A DNA stretch of 64,000 bases from Ophiura sarsii (GCA_035610835.1 CM069447.1:55614048-55678047), one strand, 5' to 3'. Counted from the stretch's first letter, positions 46,923-58,825 are shown. Notes: generated by a model not told the origin, from the sequence alone. Translations and numbers: made by a program.

Positions 46923-47430
46923 ACCAAGGCCTATCCATATCTATATCATAAATAATATTTATTGTAATATTATATTATTATATTATTATATTATTATATT
47001 ATTATATTATTATATTATTATATTATTATATTATTATATTATTATATTATTATATTATTATATTATTATATTATTATATTATTATATTATTATATTATTA
47101 TATTATTATATTATTATATTATTATATTATTATATTATTATATTATTATATTATTATATTATTATATTATTTTATTACATTGTAAAGGATGGCCTATATC
47201 CATTTACCTGGTTATAGTTACATACTGTTGGTTTTGACATCTGCAGATATCAAGTCACGGCATTTTATCAATATGCTAATTGAATTCATATCATAACAAC
47301 TTTAACTCGAAGTCTACGCAAATACATCATAATATTTTGTTCTGTATCAACATCAATACGAACAATTGCTTGTTTTACGTCAGTATTCAGTTAACATTAT
47401 AAATTTACCAACGATCTTTCCCACCCATGA
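46923..47430. repeat. Module B copy B1 with expanded ATTATATT microsatellite
   Basis: ACCAAGGCCTATCCATATC to CCAACGATCTTTCCCACCCATGAT. About 25 copies of the 8-bp ATTATATT fill 46965-47170. B2 (49961-50309) has only a few. Confidence 0.95.
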
Positions 47431-48329
47431 TTACTTGATATATCGTCATTCAGACTTCTAAACCTAACTAGTCTGACGACGGGTATGACAAACAATCACA
47501 TAGACTGGTTTACACTTGACCACTCAAGCAATACAATAAAATAACGATTTGTTTATGCGTCGTCATACCAGTTGTAACTGGAATTCTCTGTTGCCACGGC
47601 CTAATATATAAGCCACGCACGCACCATGTGACAACATGCTGGCTATCTTTTAGATTAGATAGTCTATAGATATCACTCACAACAGTCCGAGCATTCATTT
47701 AGATAACATCATAATTTGAAAGCTAAGCAGCATGCAACATGATGCCTACATCAATAGGCCTATATTTAATATAATGTTGATGCTTTGCCTCCTTTTAAAA
47801 CGACAAATTAGTCATGTCATTGCTCTATCTGTTAAATATCTATTTCCTTGTCTTTATTACCCACCCATGATTACTTGATATATCGTCATTTAGACTTCTA
47901 TAACTAGTCTGAAGACGGATATGACAAAAAATCACATAGACCGGTTTACACTTGACCACTCAAGCAATACAATAGAACAACGATTTGTTTATGCGTTGTC
48001 ATACCAGTTGTAACTGGAATTCTCTGTTGCCACGGCCTAATATAAAGCCACGCACGCACCATGTGACAACATGCTGGCTATCTTTTAGATAGTCTATAGA
48101 TATCACTCACAACAGTCCGAGCATTCATGTAGATAACATCATAATTTGAAAGCTAAGCAGCATGCAACATTATGCCTACATCAATAGGCCTATATTTAAT
48201 ATAATGTTGATGATTTGCCTCCTTATAGTCATGTCATTGCTCTATCTGTTAAATATCTATTTCCTCTACCGCCTCTGATGAGGATCTCACTCTAAATATC
48301 AGAAGATCCGAAACTAGTTAGGCTATTTA
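47427..48329. repeat. Module C copies C1 and C2 in tandem
   Basis: C1 (47427-47850) and C2 (47867-48329) are repeats of a 440-bp unit starting ATGATTACTTGATATATCG and containing TAACTGGAATTCTCTGTTGC and GCCACGCACGCACCATGTGA. C3 is at 51599-52077. Confidence 0.95.
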
Positions 48330-48652
48330 TCCCACGTAGCTCAATCTATACTTATGTACCATCATATGCACATACGCGTATGTAATTCTACAAGTTTTAA
48401 TCAAGGCCTACTATATACTATCTATTTTGATGATGCATGCTATCTACAGCCTTGGTCGCTGATGTTGTTTTGGACGAACCCCCACTAGTTGCTATAGCGA
48501 GTCATCATTACTCACGGTGCTAGTGGATACTATACTTTGTTCTACCACCCAGCTTACTTCTTTTGAAGTTCAAGTTTGGGAGCTTGCTGCGCAATAGAAA
48601 CTTATGTTCCCGTCCTCAGACCAATTATCTAGTATTGAAATACACTATACTA

Positions 48653-49758
48653 CAGGGTGTCCCAAAAGTCTATGCACGACTTTGAAGCTTTGTATTTCAC
48701 AAAATATAAGTCGTATTGAAAATATGAATACATATTTAGAAAGAAGAGATGTGGGAAATAATTTTGATACCAAACATTGGAGTAACATCTGTTTGTAATG
48801 CCACCTTAGAAGTAAAATATGTATTACTGCAAAAATGTAATTTTATACTTCGGAGGAATAAAGTTCATAAATCCATTGAGATTAACAAAAATACGGGTAG
48901 AGTTGGTTACACGGACAGTGATCCGTCAATTGTAATATTTAAAATTTTACATTACAGTGATATCATCATAATAACAAACTATATCACACATCATTTTCGT
49001 TTCTATAGTGAAATCTAATTTAAATGTTTTCCATGTATACACAGACGTGTGCTAATGCAAAACAACACAGACCTAAACAATTGAATAACGTAACAGAAAA
49101 GTGAACACACACATCACACAACTGTCAAACATGTTAAAATTTAAATTTAGCGGATTATTTTAATGCTGCTTGAAGGCCTCATCGAAGGTTGTTTTACCCA
49201 TTTAGAATATATTCCTGTGTTCAAAAATGTATCCACCAACTACAGAATGGATATTCTTCCTGGTGCGCGTTTCACTTTGAAATGTTTTCTGAACTTTTGT
49301 TGAGTAAGTTGAACTGAATGTGTTTCAGCGTAGAACCATACAATTTGTATTCGCTTATCTATGCTGTAAACCATCTTGAATGAAGACTATTACTGTGCAA
49401 TGTTGTCTACTACGCTTATTTATGTTGTGAGACTGTGAGTGACCGAGTTTGGTATTAAATAACATTAATGTTGCAAGGTAAGCAGTGAACTGTGACTAAT
49501 GCGCAACGTTGCTTTCATACCGTTAATTTATGCGCACCTTTAGCAACAATCTGTTGTACTTGGTATGGGTTGGTCCGGTACGGCCAATGACTTTCAACCA
49601 GTTTTATAATGTTGTGGGTTCACCAATAGGGTTGTGTTTGGTATCAAATTAATTTCCCAAATCTCGTCTATCAAAATATGGTTAAATTTATACCATATGA
49701 TTTATATTTTATGAGATATGACTCTTCAAAAACGTGCATAGACTTTTGGGACACCCTG
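48653..49758. mobile_element. 1.1-kb mariner-like element, TA-flanked
   Basis: 27-bp TIRs begin CAGGGTGTCCCAAAAGTC. TA at 48651-48652 and 49759-49760. Length and ends fit Tc1/mariner, but I cannot read a transposase in any frame, so a decayed or non-autonomous copy. ACACCCTGTATA also occurs at 62689. Confidence 0.85.
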
Positions 49759-49960
49759 TATAACCCGATACTGCATCATCATCATACATGTCATAGATAT
49801 TATATTATATCATAAACTGGGCTCTAACTGTATATAATTACTGCTCTCCAACGACATATTACTACATAAAGTGATTGCTTCGATCCCCCTCGTCATAAAC
49901 CTAGCAGCTGAATATCATCAACATATTCAATATTTTAAGACTATTTAACCACGGCATTCT

Positions 49961-50309
49961 ACCAAGGCCTATCCATATCTATATCATAAATAATATTTAT
50001 TATATTATTATTTTATTATATTATTATATTATTATATTATTTTATTACATTGTAAAGGATGGCCTATATCCATTTACCTGGTTATAGTTACGTACTGTTG
50101 GTTTTGACATACTATCTGCAGATAACCTGCATTAAGTCACGGCATTTTATCAATATGCTAATGGAATTCATATCATAACAACTTTAACTCGAAGTCTACG
50201 CAAATACATCATAATATCTTGTTCTGTATCAACATCAATACGAACAATTGCTTGTTTTACGTCAGTATTTAACATTATATATTTACCAACGATCTTTCCC
50301 ACCCATGAT
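49961..50309. repeat. Module B copy B2
   Basis: Collinear with B1 but with a short ATTATATT run. Broken at CCCATGAT by the element 50310-51598. Confidence 0.93.
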
Positions 50310-51598
50310 CAGCCAGTACGCAACAGTCGCTTTTAAAGCGTGACCTTGCCGATTTCTAACCCGCAGAATGATCGATTTCAGGATGTCTCCCTTTAGCTAA
50401 ATACCCTATGTCAGCCTTACGACAAGTTAGTTTTACCAGCATACACTGCGATAGGATCAGTTTGCAGTCAAATAGCTAGATAGGTATAATCACCGTAATT
50501 TTCTTAATAATATGGGACCAAATTGACCATTTTTGGTCCACAAACAGTGATTTTATCGCTTATTTTAGAATCTAACAACTTTTGTGACTTTGCTTCTTGT
50601 ATCTATTCACTTGACTGGACTAAGAATCGTACGATATTTTAAGAGCAATTTTCATACTAACGGAAGTTCAAGCTTTAATTTCATATCAAAATCATTGATG
50701 CCCGAGTTCTTTTTTGATGAGAAAATCGAGTCTTAATTTTCAGCGATTTTCGGTCAGAAAACGAAACTTACGATCCCCCGTTAGGCCTCGCCAACTTGAT
50801 TTTTAGTCTCCTATAACCCGCCAGCGCTTCATTTTCATGCCCGCGTTTGAATTCATTAGAAATTTTGGGAAAAAATACCGTTTTTGCAATGAAAACGTCC
50901 GAATTTATGTATTTTGTGTGATGAAATTGTGAAAAATGATTTTGACGAGAAAAAAAAAATCATACGAAATTGTGCAGAGCAGAAGGATCGATTTCGAACC
51001 CCGGACCTCTCGCTCTTCAGTCTAGCGCTCTACCATCTGAGCTATCAAGCGAAACTAATTCTATTCGTGAGATTTAAACACTTCATCAACAACCCAACGA
51101 CGGTACGAAATGAATATAGCTCGAACCAGATTCGGACACCCATTTTATTATCCATTCACTTGACTGGACTAAGTAATGTCATACTATTTTAAGCATGTTT
51201 CTAGTTACAAAAGACTATGAATATTATGATACCATCAATACAATTGATGCCTAATTCTTCAAAAAGGGACTATTTACTGTGAATTTGGCTTTAGTTTCGT
51301 CAAGTTTTTCTCGAATTCGGATGTGTGTGATGACAATAATTTGCACCGAAAATGCAACATGTCATGAAGTCACAGCTAATATTAGATAATATTATTCGCA
51401 TAATATGCCTTTTTATTTTACAATTTCATGGCAAATGTGTTTGAAATGTGTGATTATAATCATGAAAAGAGCTCATTTACATCGTGCTATTACGAGGTCA
51501 ACTATGACTGCAAAGCCGTATCGCTACGGATGAGTACTTCCGGGTCGCTTTGCGGGGTTAGAAAAGGAACGACTTTTCGTGTGCTTGCATACTGGCTG
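50310..51598. mobile_element. 1289-bp TIR element with TGAT target duplication
   Basis: Ends CAGCCAGTACGCAA and its near-inverse TTGCATACTGGCTG, with further TTTCTAACCCGC homology inside. TGAT occurs at 50306-50309 and 51599-51602, whereas the uninterrupted B1/C1 junction has it once. No transposase seen; a SINE lies inside. Confidence 0.9.
50933..51053 (-). mobile_element. tRNA-Phe-like SINE, minus copy
   Basis: Minus strand: A box TAGCTCAGATGGTAGAGC, an anticodon loop CTGAAGA giving GAA (Phe), B box GGGGTTCGAAATC. The tail TTCTGCTCTGCACAATTTCG and a T-run then TCTCGTCAAAATCA match the copy at 54985-55101. Confidence 0.75.
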
Positions 51599-52077
51599 TG
51601 ATTACTTGATATATCGTCATTCAGACTTCTAAACCTAACTAGTCTGAAGACGGGTATGACAAACAATCACATAGACTGGTTTACACTTGACCACTCAAGC
51701 AATACAATAAAATAACGATTTGTTTATGCGTCGTCATACCAGTTGTAACTGGAATTCTCTGTTGCCACGGCCTAATATATAAGCCACGCACGCACCATGT
51801 GACAACATGCTGGCTATCTTTTAGATAGTCTATAGATATCACTCACAACAGTCCGAGCATTCATTTAGATAACATCATAATTTGAAAGCTAAACAGCATG
51901 CAACATTATGCCTACATCAATAGGCCTATATTTAATATAATGTTGATGCTTTGCCTCCTTTTAAAACGACAAATTAGTCATGTCATTGCTCTATCTGTTA
52001 AATATCTATTTCCTCTCCCGCCTCTGATGAGGATCTCACTCTAAATATCAGAAGATCCGAAACTAGTCAGGCTATTT
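51599..52077. repeat. Module C copy C3
   Basis: Collinear with C1/C2, joined directly to module A2 at GCTATTTAAGTCTGG. Confidence 0.95.
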
Positions 52078-52183
52078 AAGTCTGGAATTCCAGGCCTCGA
52101 CTATTAAAGAAAATAGGGGGGGGGGGGGGGGGGGGTGCAATTATTTTCTGGAATAGCCCAATGGCCCAACTGCATAATCTTAC

Positions 52184-52262
52184 CGGTTTCAGTGTATTTA
52201 GCAGTACAGCAGCTAAGAAGTACCGGCGATAAAGCCAACAGGAGCGCAATCTTGACAGCCAT
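52184..52262 (-). CDS. Duplicate signal-peptide first exon of the secreted-protein gene
   Basis: 79 nt with the same ATG, frame and G/gtaaga donor as 44609-44687. Two base changes: one silent, one Phe to Leu in the hydrophobic core. It lies upstream of the original on the same strand, so a transcript starting here could splice to 42635. No exon of its own is visible just downstream. Confidence 0.6.
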
Positions 52263-52391
52263 GATGTCCAGTAGATTAACAGAAATACAGCTTGTTGCTT
52301 ACAAGATGTTCAGTGTGAAAGTGCGATTTAATCGAGTGTTCTTATCTTATGGTGTTAATCGGTGGTAAAATGAATTGCAAAATGCCGCTGG

Positions 52392-52398
52392 TTTTATA
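52392..52398 (-). promoter_or_regulatory. TATA box of duplicate first exon
   Basis: TATAAAA, same context as 44812-44818 (CGTATAAAACCAGCGGC). A 5-bp CTTAT duplication lies in the 5' UTR of this copy only. Confidence 0.5.
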
Positions 52399-52722
52399 CG
52401 TTATATTATGGGGGCCCGCCCTCAGGAGTCTTGTTATCGTGCATTACAGTGACCAATCATCATCAGCGATGCGAGGAGAGTGTTAAGAGTTATCCAAAAT
52501 AATATAAGAAGAAGAAGACATTTCTATAGCGCGGAATAATTTGCTCGGAACAAATTGTACCACAAGCTTGCTGCAAGCTACGGTTTTCGTGACTTTCAAA
52601 AAGTCCGCTATCTGCAATGTTTTACCTTCCTTGCACCACAATCACTACTTTCATGAGATATTCTACTAACATAAGACAACGCTTTTTTATGTATGTCTCA
52701 CCAGGCGCCCTCCCCCCCTCCA

Positions 52723-52860
52723 CCCCCCCCCCCCCCCCCCCCACCCAAAAAAAAGGGGGGAGGGAAAGAGAGAGGAAGAAGAGGGGACAAACGAAAAAGA
52801 AGAAAAAAAGAAAACGGTAGGGGGCGTATGAAAAGGCGGGCGGGGAGGCATGCGAGGGAC
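52723..52860. repeat. C20 run and purine-rich tract
   Basis: C run at 52723-52742, then A-run, G-run and AGAGAGGAAGAAGAGG-type purines to about 52860. ORFs here are low-complexity artefacts. Confidence 0.85.
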
Positions 52861-53270
52861 ATAAGAACGTTTGGAGTTTATTGGACGTCGGTCGGGATAC
52901 ATAGGCGTACGTACGTTGACGAGAAATCTGATATTTTGTAAAAAGCCAATATTGATCGGAAATAAAGTGATTGCTTTTCAATAAAATATTAGTCAAAAGT
53001 ACACACCAAATAGCACCAAATGGGTTCGAAAATTGAAGAAAGAAAAATCCAATTCTGAGGGGGGCACATCACACCTCAGCCTGCCCCCTGCGAGCTTTTA
53101 AACGATCTATACTTAAATCAGAAAATATGCTCAACTTCTTTCTTGCATTGGGATAAAAACAAAATATTGATTGGGAATGAAGAGGTGGCTTTTCGATTAA
53201 ACTGGGAGTGGGAGAAGCAGGGAGAAGCTTGATTGCTCACTCGACAGCCCCGGAGAAAAGGGGGGGGGGG

Positions 53271-54177
53271 TACACTCTCAGCAAAAAAATGGTTAGGGAA
53301 GGGTTCTTTGAGTAAGCTCGGGGTTGGATGTATATAGAACCTTCTGCACTCAAGGAACCTTTAATGGTTCTAAGAAGGATACAAATGGTTCCAAACCCAG
53401 AATGAAAGGTTTATCCTGAGTCAATGGTTCCTTATAGATCCTTAAAATACGAAATAAAGGGTTTCATGAAAAGCTGTGAGAGTTCTTTATAATTACTTGC
53501 ACTTCATAACTATTTGACACACGGGTTCCAGCTAACATCGATCGTGGGCCTACAGTGGGCCCTCATGGGACCCTTAATATTTTGTCCACTTTGGCCTGGG
53601 GGTGTGCATCGGCTTCTTCTTTAAAATTAACACCATGGAAAGTAGATTTCGTAAGGATTTATATATCCATTTTATTAACATGATTAATTCAAAACGTCAC
53701 TCACTTAGTGATTGTTCACAAACCAGAAACATGCATTATATTAATGAAGTAAATTAGAAAAGTATGCAAACAGCAAAATAAAATGGTGCTTGAAACAATC
53801 TATTGCTAAATATTTCTGAAGAATCCTAAGGGTTCTATAATAACAAAACTGAAGAACTTTTTTGGTTCTTTAAAGAACCTTTTAAGAGGGTTCTTTAACC
53901 CTGAAGAACCCTCAGGGTTCCATATAGAGGACAGAACCGAAGAACCTTTTTTGGTTCTTTAAAGTACCTTTTAAGAGGGTTCTTTAACCCTGGAGAACCC
54001 TCAGGGTTCCATATAGAGGACAAAATGAAGAGCCTGTTTTTTTGGTTCGTTAAAGAACCTTTCAAGAGGGTTCTTCAATGAAATGGTCCTTTGGAAGAAC
54101 CCATGAGGGATCCATATGGAGGACAACGTGAGGAACCATTTATGGTTCTAAGTTCAACCTTTTTTGCTGAGAGTGTA
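53271..54177. mobile_element. About 907-bp TIR element with GAACC minisatellite (both ends)
   Basis: TACACTCTCAGCAAAAAA and its inverse. Minisatellite of about three and a half units at 53845-54125. Same family as 45160-46202. Confidence 0.85.
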
Positions 54178-54984
54178 AGAATTTAGAAATATCAATCAAA
54201 GGACGAATGCATTCTTGATTTATATAGATGTATTTATTGATAGGCATACAGTCAAAGCCAAAGAGCTGTTGAAGTATGCTTAGTGATCAGGTCCTATGCC
54301 AATAATATGACGAACTCGGTGTAGTTAGTTTATGACGTAGAATTTAGGAAGAAGCAAGCGCGAAACCGACAGGGTTCATGTGCTAATATCGACATGAAGT
54401 TGTACGCAGGAATGTTAATGCATAGCACAATGATGCCAACACAAGCTTCATTCACCAGGTCATATATAGTCGGAACGCCTTTGACCCCAAATTATTAGGT
54501 ACGAGGGCGTCCTTAAGTAAACACGAAAAATTCAAATTTATTACCTATTTATAATAACTAACACTTATTTAGGACGAAAATATATACAAAAGGACACCGT
54601 TGATCGTTTACCCACTAACCTACGATGAAGCATACATCTATTTTACTTCATACTGTTTTATCGAATCAATATATTCAGTCACCAACGTCCCGAAATGTGT
54701 GATTTCGTGCTACTGCATGGGTGTAAAACTGACATGAACTGGAAGAAATGGTAGCCAATCTTAGATGAAAACGTCCGTAAATCCCTTATTTTACAACGTC
54801 GTAAAAAATCCATCTATACAGTGGCATATTATAATGAGTTGTTTGATATCCTTCGTGTTTGAAAGAGTAATAGTGTTTAAGACGATTTTGCCGTATCGTT
54901 TGAAGCCCGACTTGAAGCTCAAATATGGTGATCAAAATTTGGCAATTGACAAAAAAGTGTTTGAATCTCACGGATATAATAAGA

Positions 54985-55101
54985 TCCCCTTGATAGCTCA
55001 GTTGGTAGAGCGTTCGCTTGAAGACCGGGAGGTCCGGGGTTCAATTCTTCTGCTCTGCACAATGTCATATGATTTTGTTTTTCTCGTCAAAATCAATTTT
55101 G
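54985..55101 (+). mobile_element. tRNA-Phe-like SINE, plus copy
   Basis: A box TAGCTCAGTTGGTAGAGC, loop TTGAAGA (GAA, Phe), B box GGGGTTCAATTC, then a TTCTGCTCTGCACAATG body and TTCTCGTCAAAATCA tail. The AQLVERSLEDREVRGS ORF is a by-product. Confidence 0.75.
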
Positions 55102-56135
55102 TTGGGTTTTTAATTTATTTATGACTTTTTTATTATGATTTATGAATATGATGACCATGTCTCTGACTCGATATTCCGTCTGGGTGCGATTATGCTAAGG
55201 TTATCCTTTCACCCACTCAAATATTAGTTTCAAAAGACACATTACGCATAATGAGGCAAATCAGGTGTAAATGCAGCAAAATATTGTCATGAAAACCATC
55301 TTCAAAACGTCACATCATGGACCGTCCGTGTGTATTTACGTCGCGTCTTTAATACCAGGAAATACAATACAACTGTAAAGTCTTTGATCCCGAGCACAAT
55401 GCCGAGGTTTGTTTGTTGCTTTGGGGTTATTTATTCTAGAATGGTGGGGATTTGTTAACTTATTAAAAAGAAATAAACCAAACATTCAAAATACAAATAT
55501 TAAAAAAAAAATTGACAAGAAGAAAAAAAATCCCATCGGCCGAGTGCACCAATGATGGGTAGCTGAAGAATAGCGCTACCTCGCTAGTAACTGAGGCGTA
55601 ACCCAACATTTTGAGAGCGCCAATGCGGGGTAAGCTACTAGGCTAGTAACTGGCGGGTAATTTACGCTAAATGTTATACCTGAGCGGACCCAAGAGTAAG
55701 TTGGGGCATAACGTTTTATGCCACAAGTCAGTCGATTCTAGCAGTAGCGTAAATTTGCTGTGAACATTGGAGTGGATGATTCGCTGATGCTGCAGGACCA
55801 ATTGCGCTTGCATGCCCAGGGGGTGTCTATTTGAAGTGGAATGTGACCCCTCATAAGCTGAAAGATTTTTATATTTTGAAAATCCATTCATGCAATTTGG
55901 TGATTTTTTTTAGTCAAAATTTAGATCAACTCCTTTTGCCCATTCAAACAATCGCACCGACTTTGGGTCATATTGACCAAAATGTACTAATTGTCCAAGG
56001 ATCTTAAATAATGACTAAATACATAAACTTATTATTGTTTTTATTAATTAAAAACTGATAAAGACAAGTTTCAACATTATTTTGAGTGGAAGGGTAGAAC
56101 TAGAAGAACGAAATAAAAAAGTATATCGTGTCGTG
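55102..56135. other. Intergenic with reverse copy of the 39795 repeat
   Basis: 55535-55690 is a reverse copy of 39795-39935. The rest is unremarkable and AT-rich. Confidence 0.6.
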
Positions 56136-56204
56136 CGTGGTCTGGGAATCGAACCGGGGTTCCGCGGTTAACAAGCGAAGGACAAGGTGTCCACGCCACG
56201 GAAG
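56136..56204 (-). tRNA. tRNA-like sequence (loop TTGTTAA), probably pseudogene
   Basis: Minus strand: B box GGTTCGATTCC and a loop reading TTGTTAA (GTT, Asn). The A box region is damaged (GGCGTGGACACC) and stems pair poorly. Confidence 0.35.
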
Positions 56205-56692
56205 TATTTGTGTTAAGAGATGTGTTATAATTGGAGCCATCGGGTGCTTGTGTTTGTCATTAAAATTGTGCTTTTTGGTGCAATGTTTGTATGTGCCCCT
56301 CGCCCAAAATATGTTTGTAATGTCATGATAGTCCTTATTTTTGAAAAAGCGACAAACAAACTTCGATTTTTTTTGGCCATAAAAATGGCATCACTTTTTT
56401 CCGGATCGCAGGCCGACTCCATGATTCTTGATTTACACTCACCTATGACCTAGCGAGTGACGACACGTTTTTAATATTACGGAGGACCATTCACGCCAGA
56501 ATTTTACAGTAAACTATAGGTTAACACTTGGCATATGCGCCAATTAATTTTGTAAGAGGACGATGCTGATTAATGTGGATATTTACCTCGCTAGTTGCTA
56601 TTCTAATGTTACTTGCCAGTTATGCTCTAAGAATTACATCGTTAGTAAGTTATGCTAATGCTACAGTTAGAGCATAACTACTAGGGAGGTCC
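56205..56692. other. Intergenic, nothing recognised
   Basis: Overlapping short ORFs with no motif; CTAGTTGC/AGCATAAC motifs near 56600-56690 resemble the 55535 repeat. Confidence 0.45.
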
Positions 56693-56699
56693 ATTAGAT

Positions 56700-58426
56700 C
56701 AGGGACAATCGAATGGAGGGACAAGAAACTATTGTACTATTATATAAGTATGTGTGTTGCGGGGGTACAAATAATATCATCAGTTGAGCAAGCATACACA
56801 ATACATTCATGAATGGGCACTGGTACAAATCTCAGCATTCATACTGCACGACTCACTGTGTGTCTTGCTCGATACGGATGGACTCTTAGTCGGGTGAAAG
56901 CTCGACATGGCCGTGGAGTAGGGTACAAATGTGATTTTATTGTTGAAAATCATGGATGAGTACAGTCTAGATTTAGACCACCGGTGTTAAGCCACACCCC
57001 CTTTATCGATCATGTTATAATAATTACAAATATATTTGCAACACAATCATATCGAGTTTGGTATGAAATTAAAGCACGGCCTATATATTCAAATTCAGGC
57101 TGATGAGTAATGACGCAATCGTTTTTGTCTGAGCTGTTGTCAATGTTGTTAGTTTCACAATATAAGTCTTTGCTTCTATTTTCAGATTATTTTGAATCAC
57201 TTTACCCGCAATGTTATGCTTTCTCACAGTGTTTGTTTCCAAATAAATGTAGGCCTAATGTTGATTTACATGCATGTACTGTACGCAACTTTCATATGTC
57301 CTTAAGAAAAACAGTGGAGAAGTAATGTAATGAGAATTCTGGTAACTGCAGTAGGGGTTTCTTATGTTCTGAGGGTGGAATTGTGATGTTTGATAAAGTA
57401 TTATATACTGTAGCCCTTCAACAAGGCACGGTTTTAATTAATCAAAATAAACACAAATAATGAAGACCAAAGTCTCAATTTACTTGTATTAAATATTTGA
57501 ACGTTTTCAAAACAAATAATGATCAGTATGCTAATGTGCCTCTAACTCCAAATCTATTACTAACAAACACCTGATTTGTATGGAGACAGGCATTGATAAC
57601 GTTGACTTTTTTAAAATTTGTACCATGGATGAAGTATCACATCTTCAAATTGACAGGCACGATATGGCGTTGTATTGTGCGTGACATGAAATTACATTTG
57701 TATTTATTATTATTCTTTTATATGTATTCCAGGAGTCGACAGCTTCAATTTGATACCAAACACGATATTATGTTTATAAGACAAACTATATTTGTCATAA
57801 TTATAACATTATCGAAAAGGGCATGGCTTATGACGTAAATAAAAAAATAATCTGAATCTAGACATCCTCCCTCATGTATCATTTTCAGCAATAAAATTGC
57901 ATTTGTACCCTACTTCACGGTCATGTCAGAATTGTGAAGATATCCACTTGACTACATACCTGTGCAATTCCTACTGAACTACTATACTCTAGAAATGCAA
58001 ATATATATCATCAAAGAACATCAGTTTCCGATTGATTTGGAGATTGGAATCAATAGGAACAAAATGTCTATAGTTTAAACTTTCCAGGAAAAAATATGAA
58101 TTGCTTTGTTCTAGCATGTTTTCACATTTTTTATAAATCTATAATTATCAAATTTTTCTCAAATATATCGATTATTATTAACATTAAGACGTTATTTTTT
58201 GAACAAATCACGTATAAATTGTATTCAGTTTGCCCTAGGCCTAAGTATTTTGGCAAATTATATTTTGATCATTTTTCGAAAGATTATAGGGCAACCTTTG
58301 AGTTCCTTGAATAAATACACACCCGCAACTACTAGAGCTAACCCGCAACACGCATGTTTTGTAATTGAATACGATGATGTAACGATACAATAGGCCGTTT
58401 CTTGTCCCTACATTCGATTGTCCCTG
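56700..58426. mobile_element. 1727-bp TIR element with 7-bp target duplication
   Basis: Ends CAGGGACAATCGAATG and CATTCGATTGTCCCTG with GGGACAAGAAAC further in, and subterminal GTGTTGCGGG on both sides. ATTAGAT at 56693-56699 and 58427-58433. CAG ends and a 7-8 bp duplication point to a hAT-like element. No transposase recognised inside. Confidence 0.88.
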
Positions 58427-58439
58427 ATTAGATGTAGAC

Positions 58440-58720
58440 CAAATCAACCCAACTTAAAGTGGAAAATAAAAAACCGTAATAAGCACGGTTCATATTCCAA
58501 CGCGGTGACATTCACTGAAGCGTGACCTATTAAATGCATACTCTGACATATCAAAGATTTTTAATTTAGTTTAGATATTCAATTACCAACTCAAATGTGG
58601 ATATTTATTAAATATTACCGATCTCTCCTTGGTTCTAGAATTCACAGTCACATCTGTCGCGTATAATTGTGTCATTCACACGCTGGTATCTCGCAAAACC
58701 AGGTCAACTATATCCCCTCA
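58440..58720 (-). repeat. Repeat blocks D and F, reverse copy
   Basis: Reverse complement of the 28120-28401 type block, followed by a diverged F end (ATTGTGTCATTCACACG). Begins immediately after the 56700-58426 element. Confidence 0.75.
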
Positions 58721-58825
58721 TCCATTTCGTAGCTTCATAATACCACAGATCCTCTCGAGAATCTGTAATCATACCGAAGTTTCAACGGTCATCAGCAAAC
58801 CCCGGCAGCAGACTCAGTAGCGTAT

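Larger units (their letters stand above)
44497..46924. repeat. Segmental duplication module A, copy A1
   Basis: From AAGTCTGGAATCCAGGCCTC to AGTAATAGTGTTTAAGAC, collinear with A2 at 52078-54883 and nearly identical outside indels. Includes the secreted-protein promoter and first exon, a GGTTCTTTAAAGAACC minisatellite and the left-truncated TIR element 45160-46202. Confidence 0.95.
52078..54883. repeat. Segmental duplication module A, copy A2
   Basis: Collinear with A1. Differences: a 20-base G run at 52116-52135, about 570 bp of inserted C-run/purine sequence (52702-53270), an intact left TIR at 53271, and collapse of the 45404-45530 hairpin. Keeps the promoter and signal-peptide exon intact. 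Confidence 0.95.

Noticed and set aside
52622..52996. 124-residue minus ORF with poly-Gly
   Set aside because: Arises from the C20 run and purine tract.
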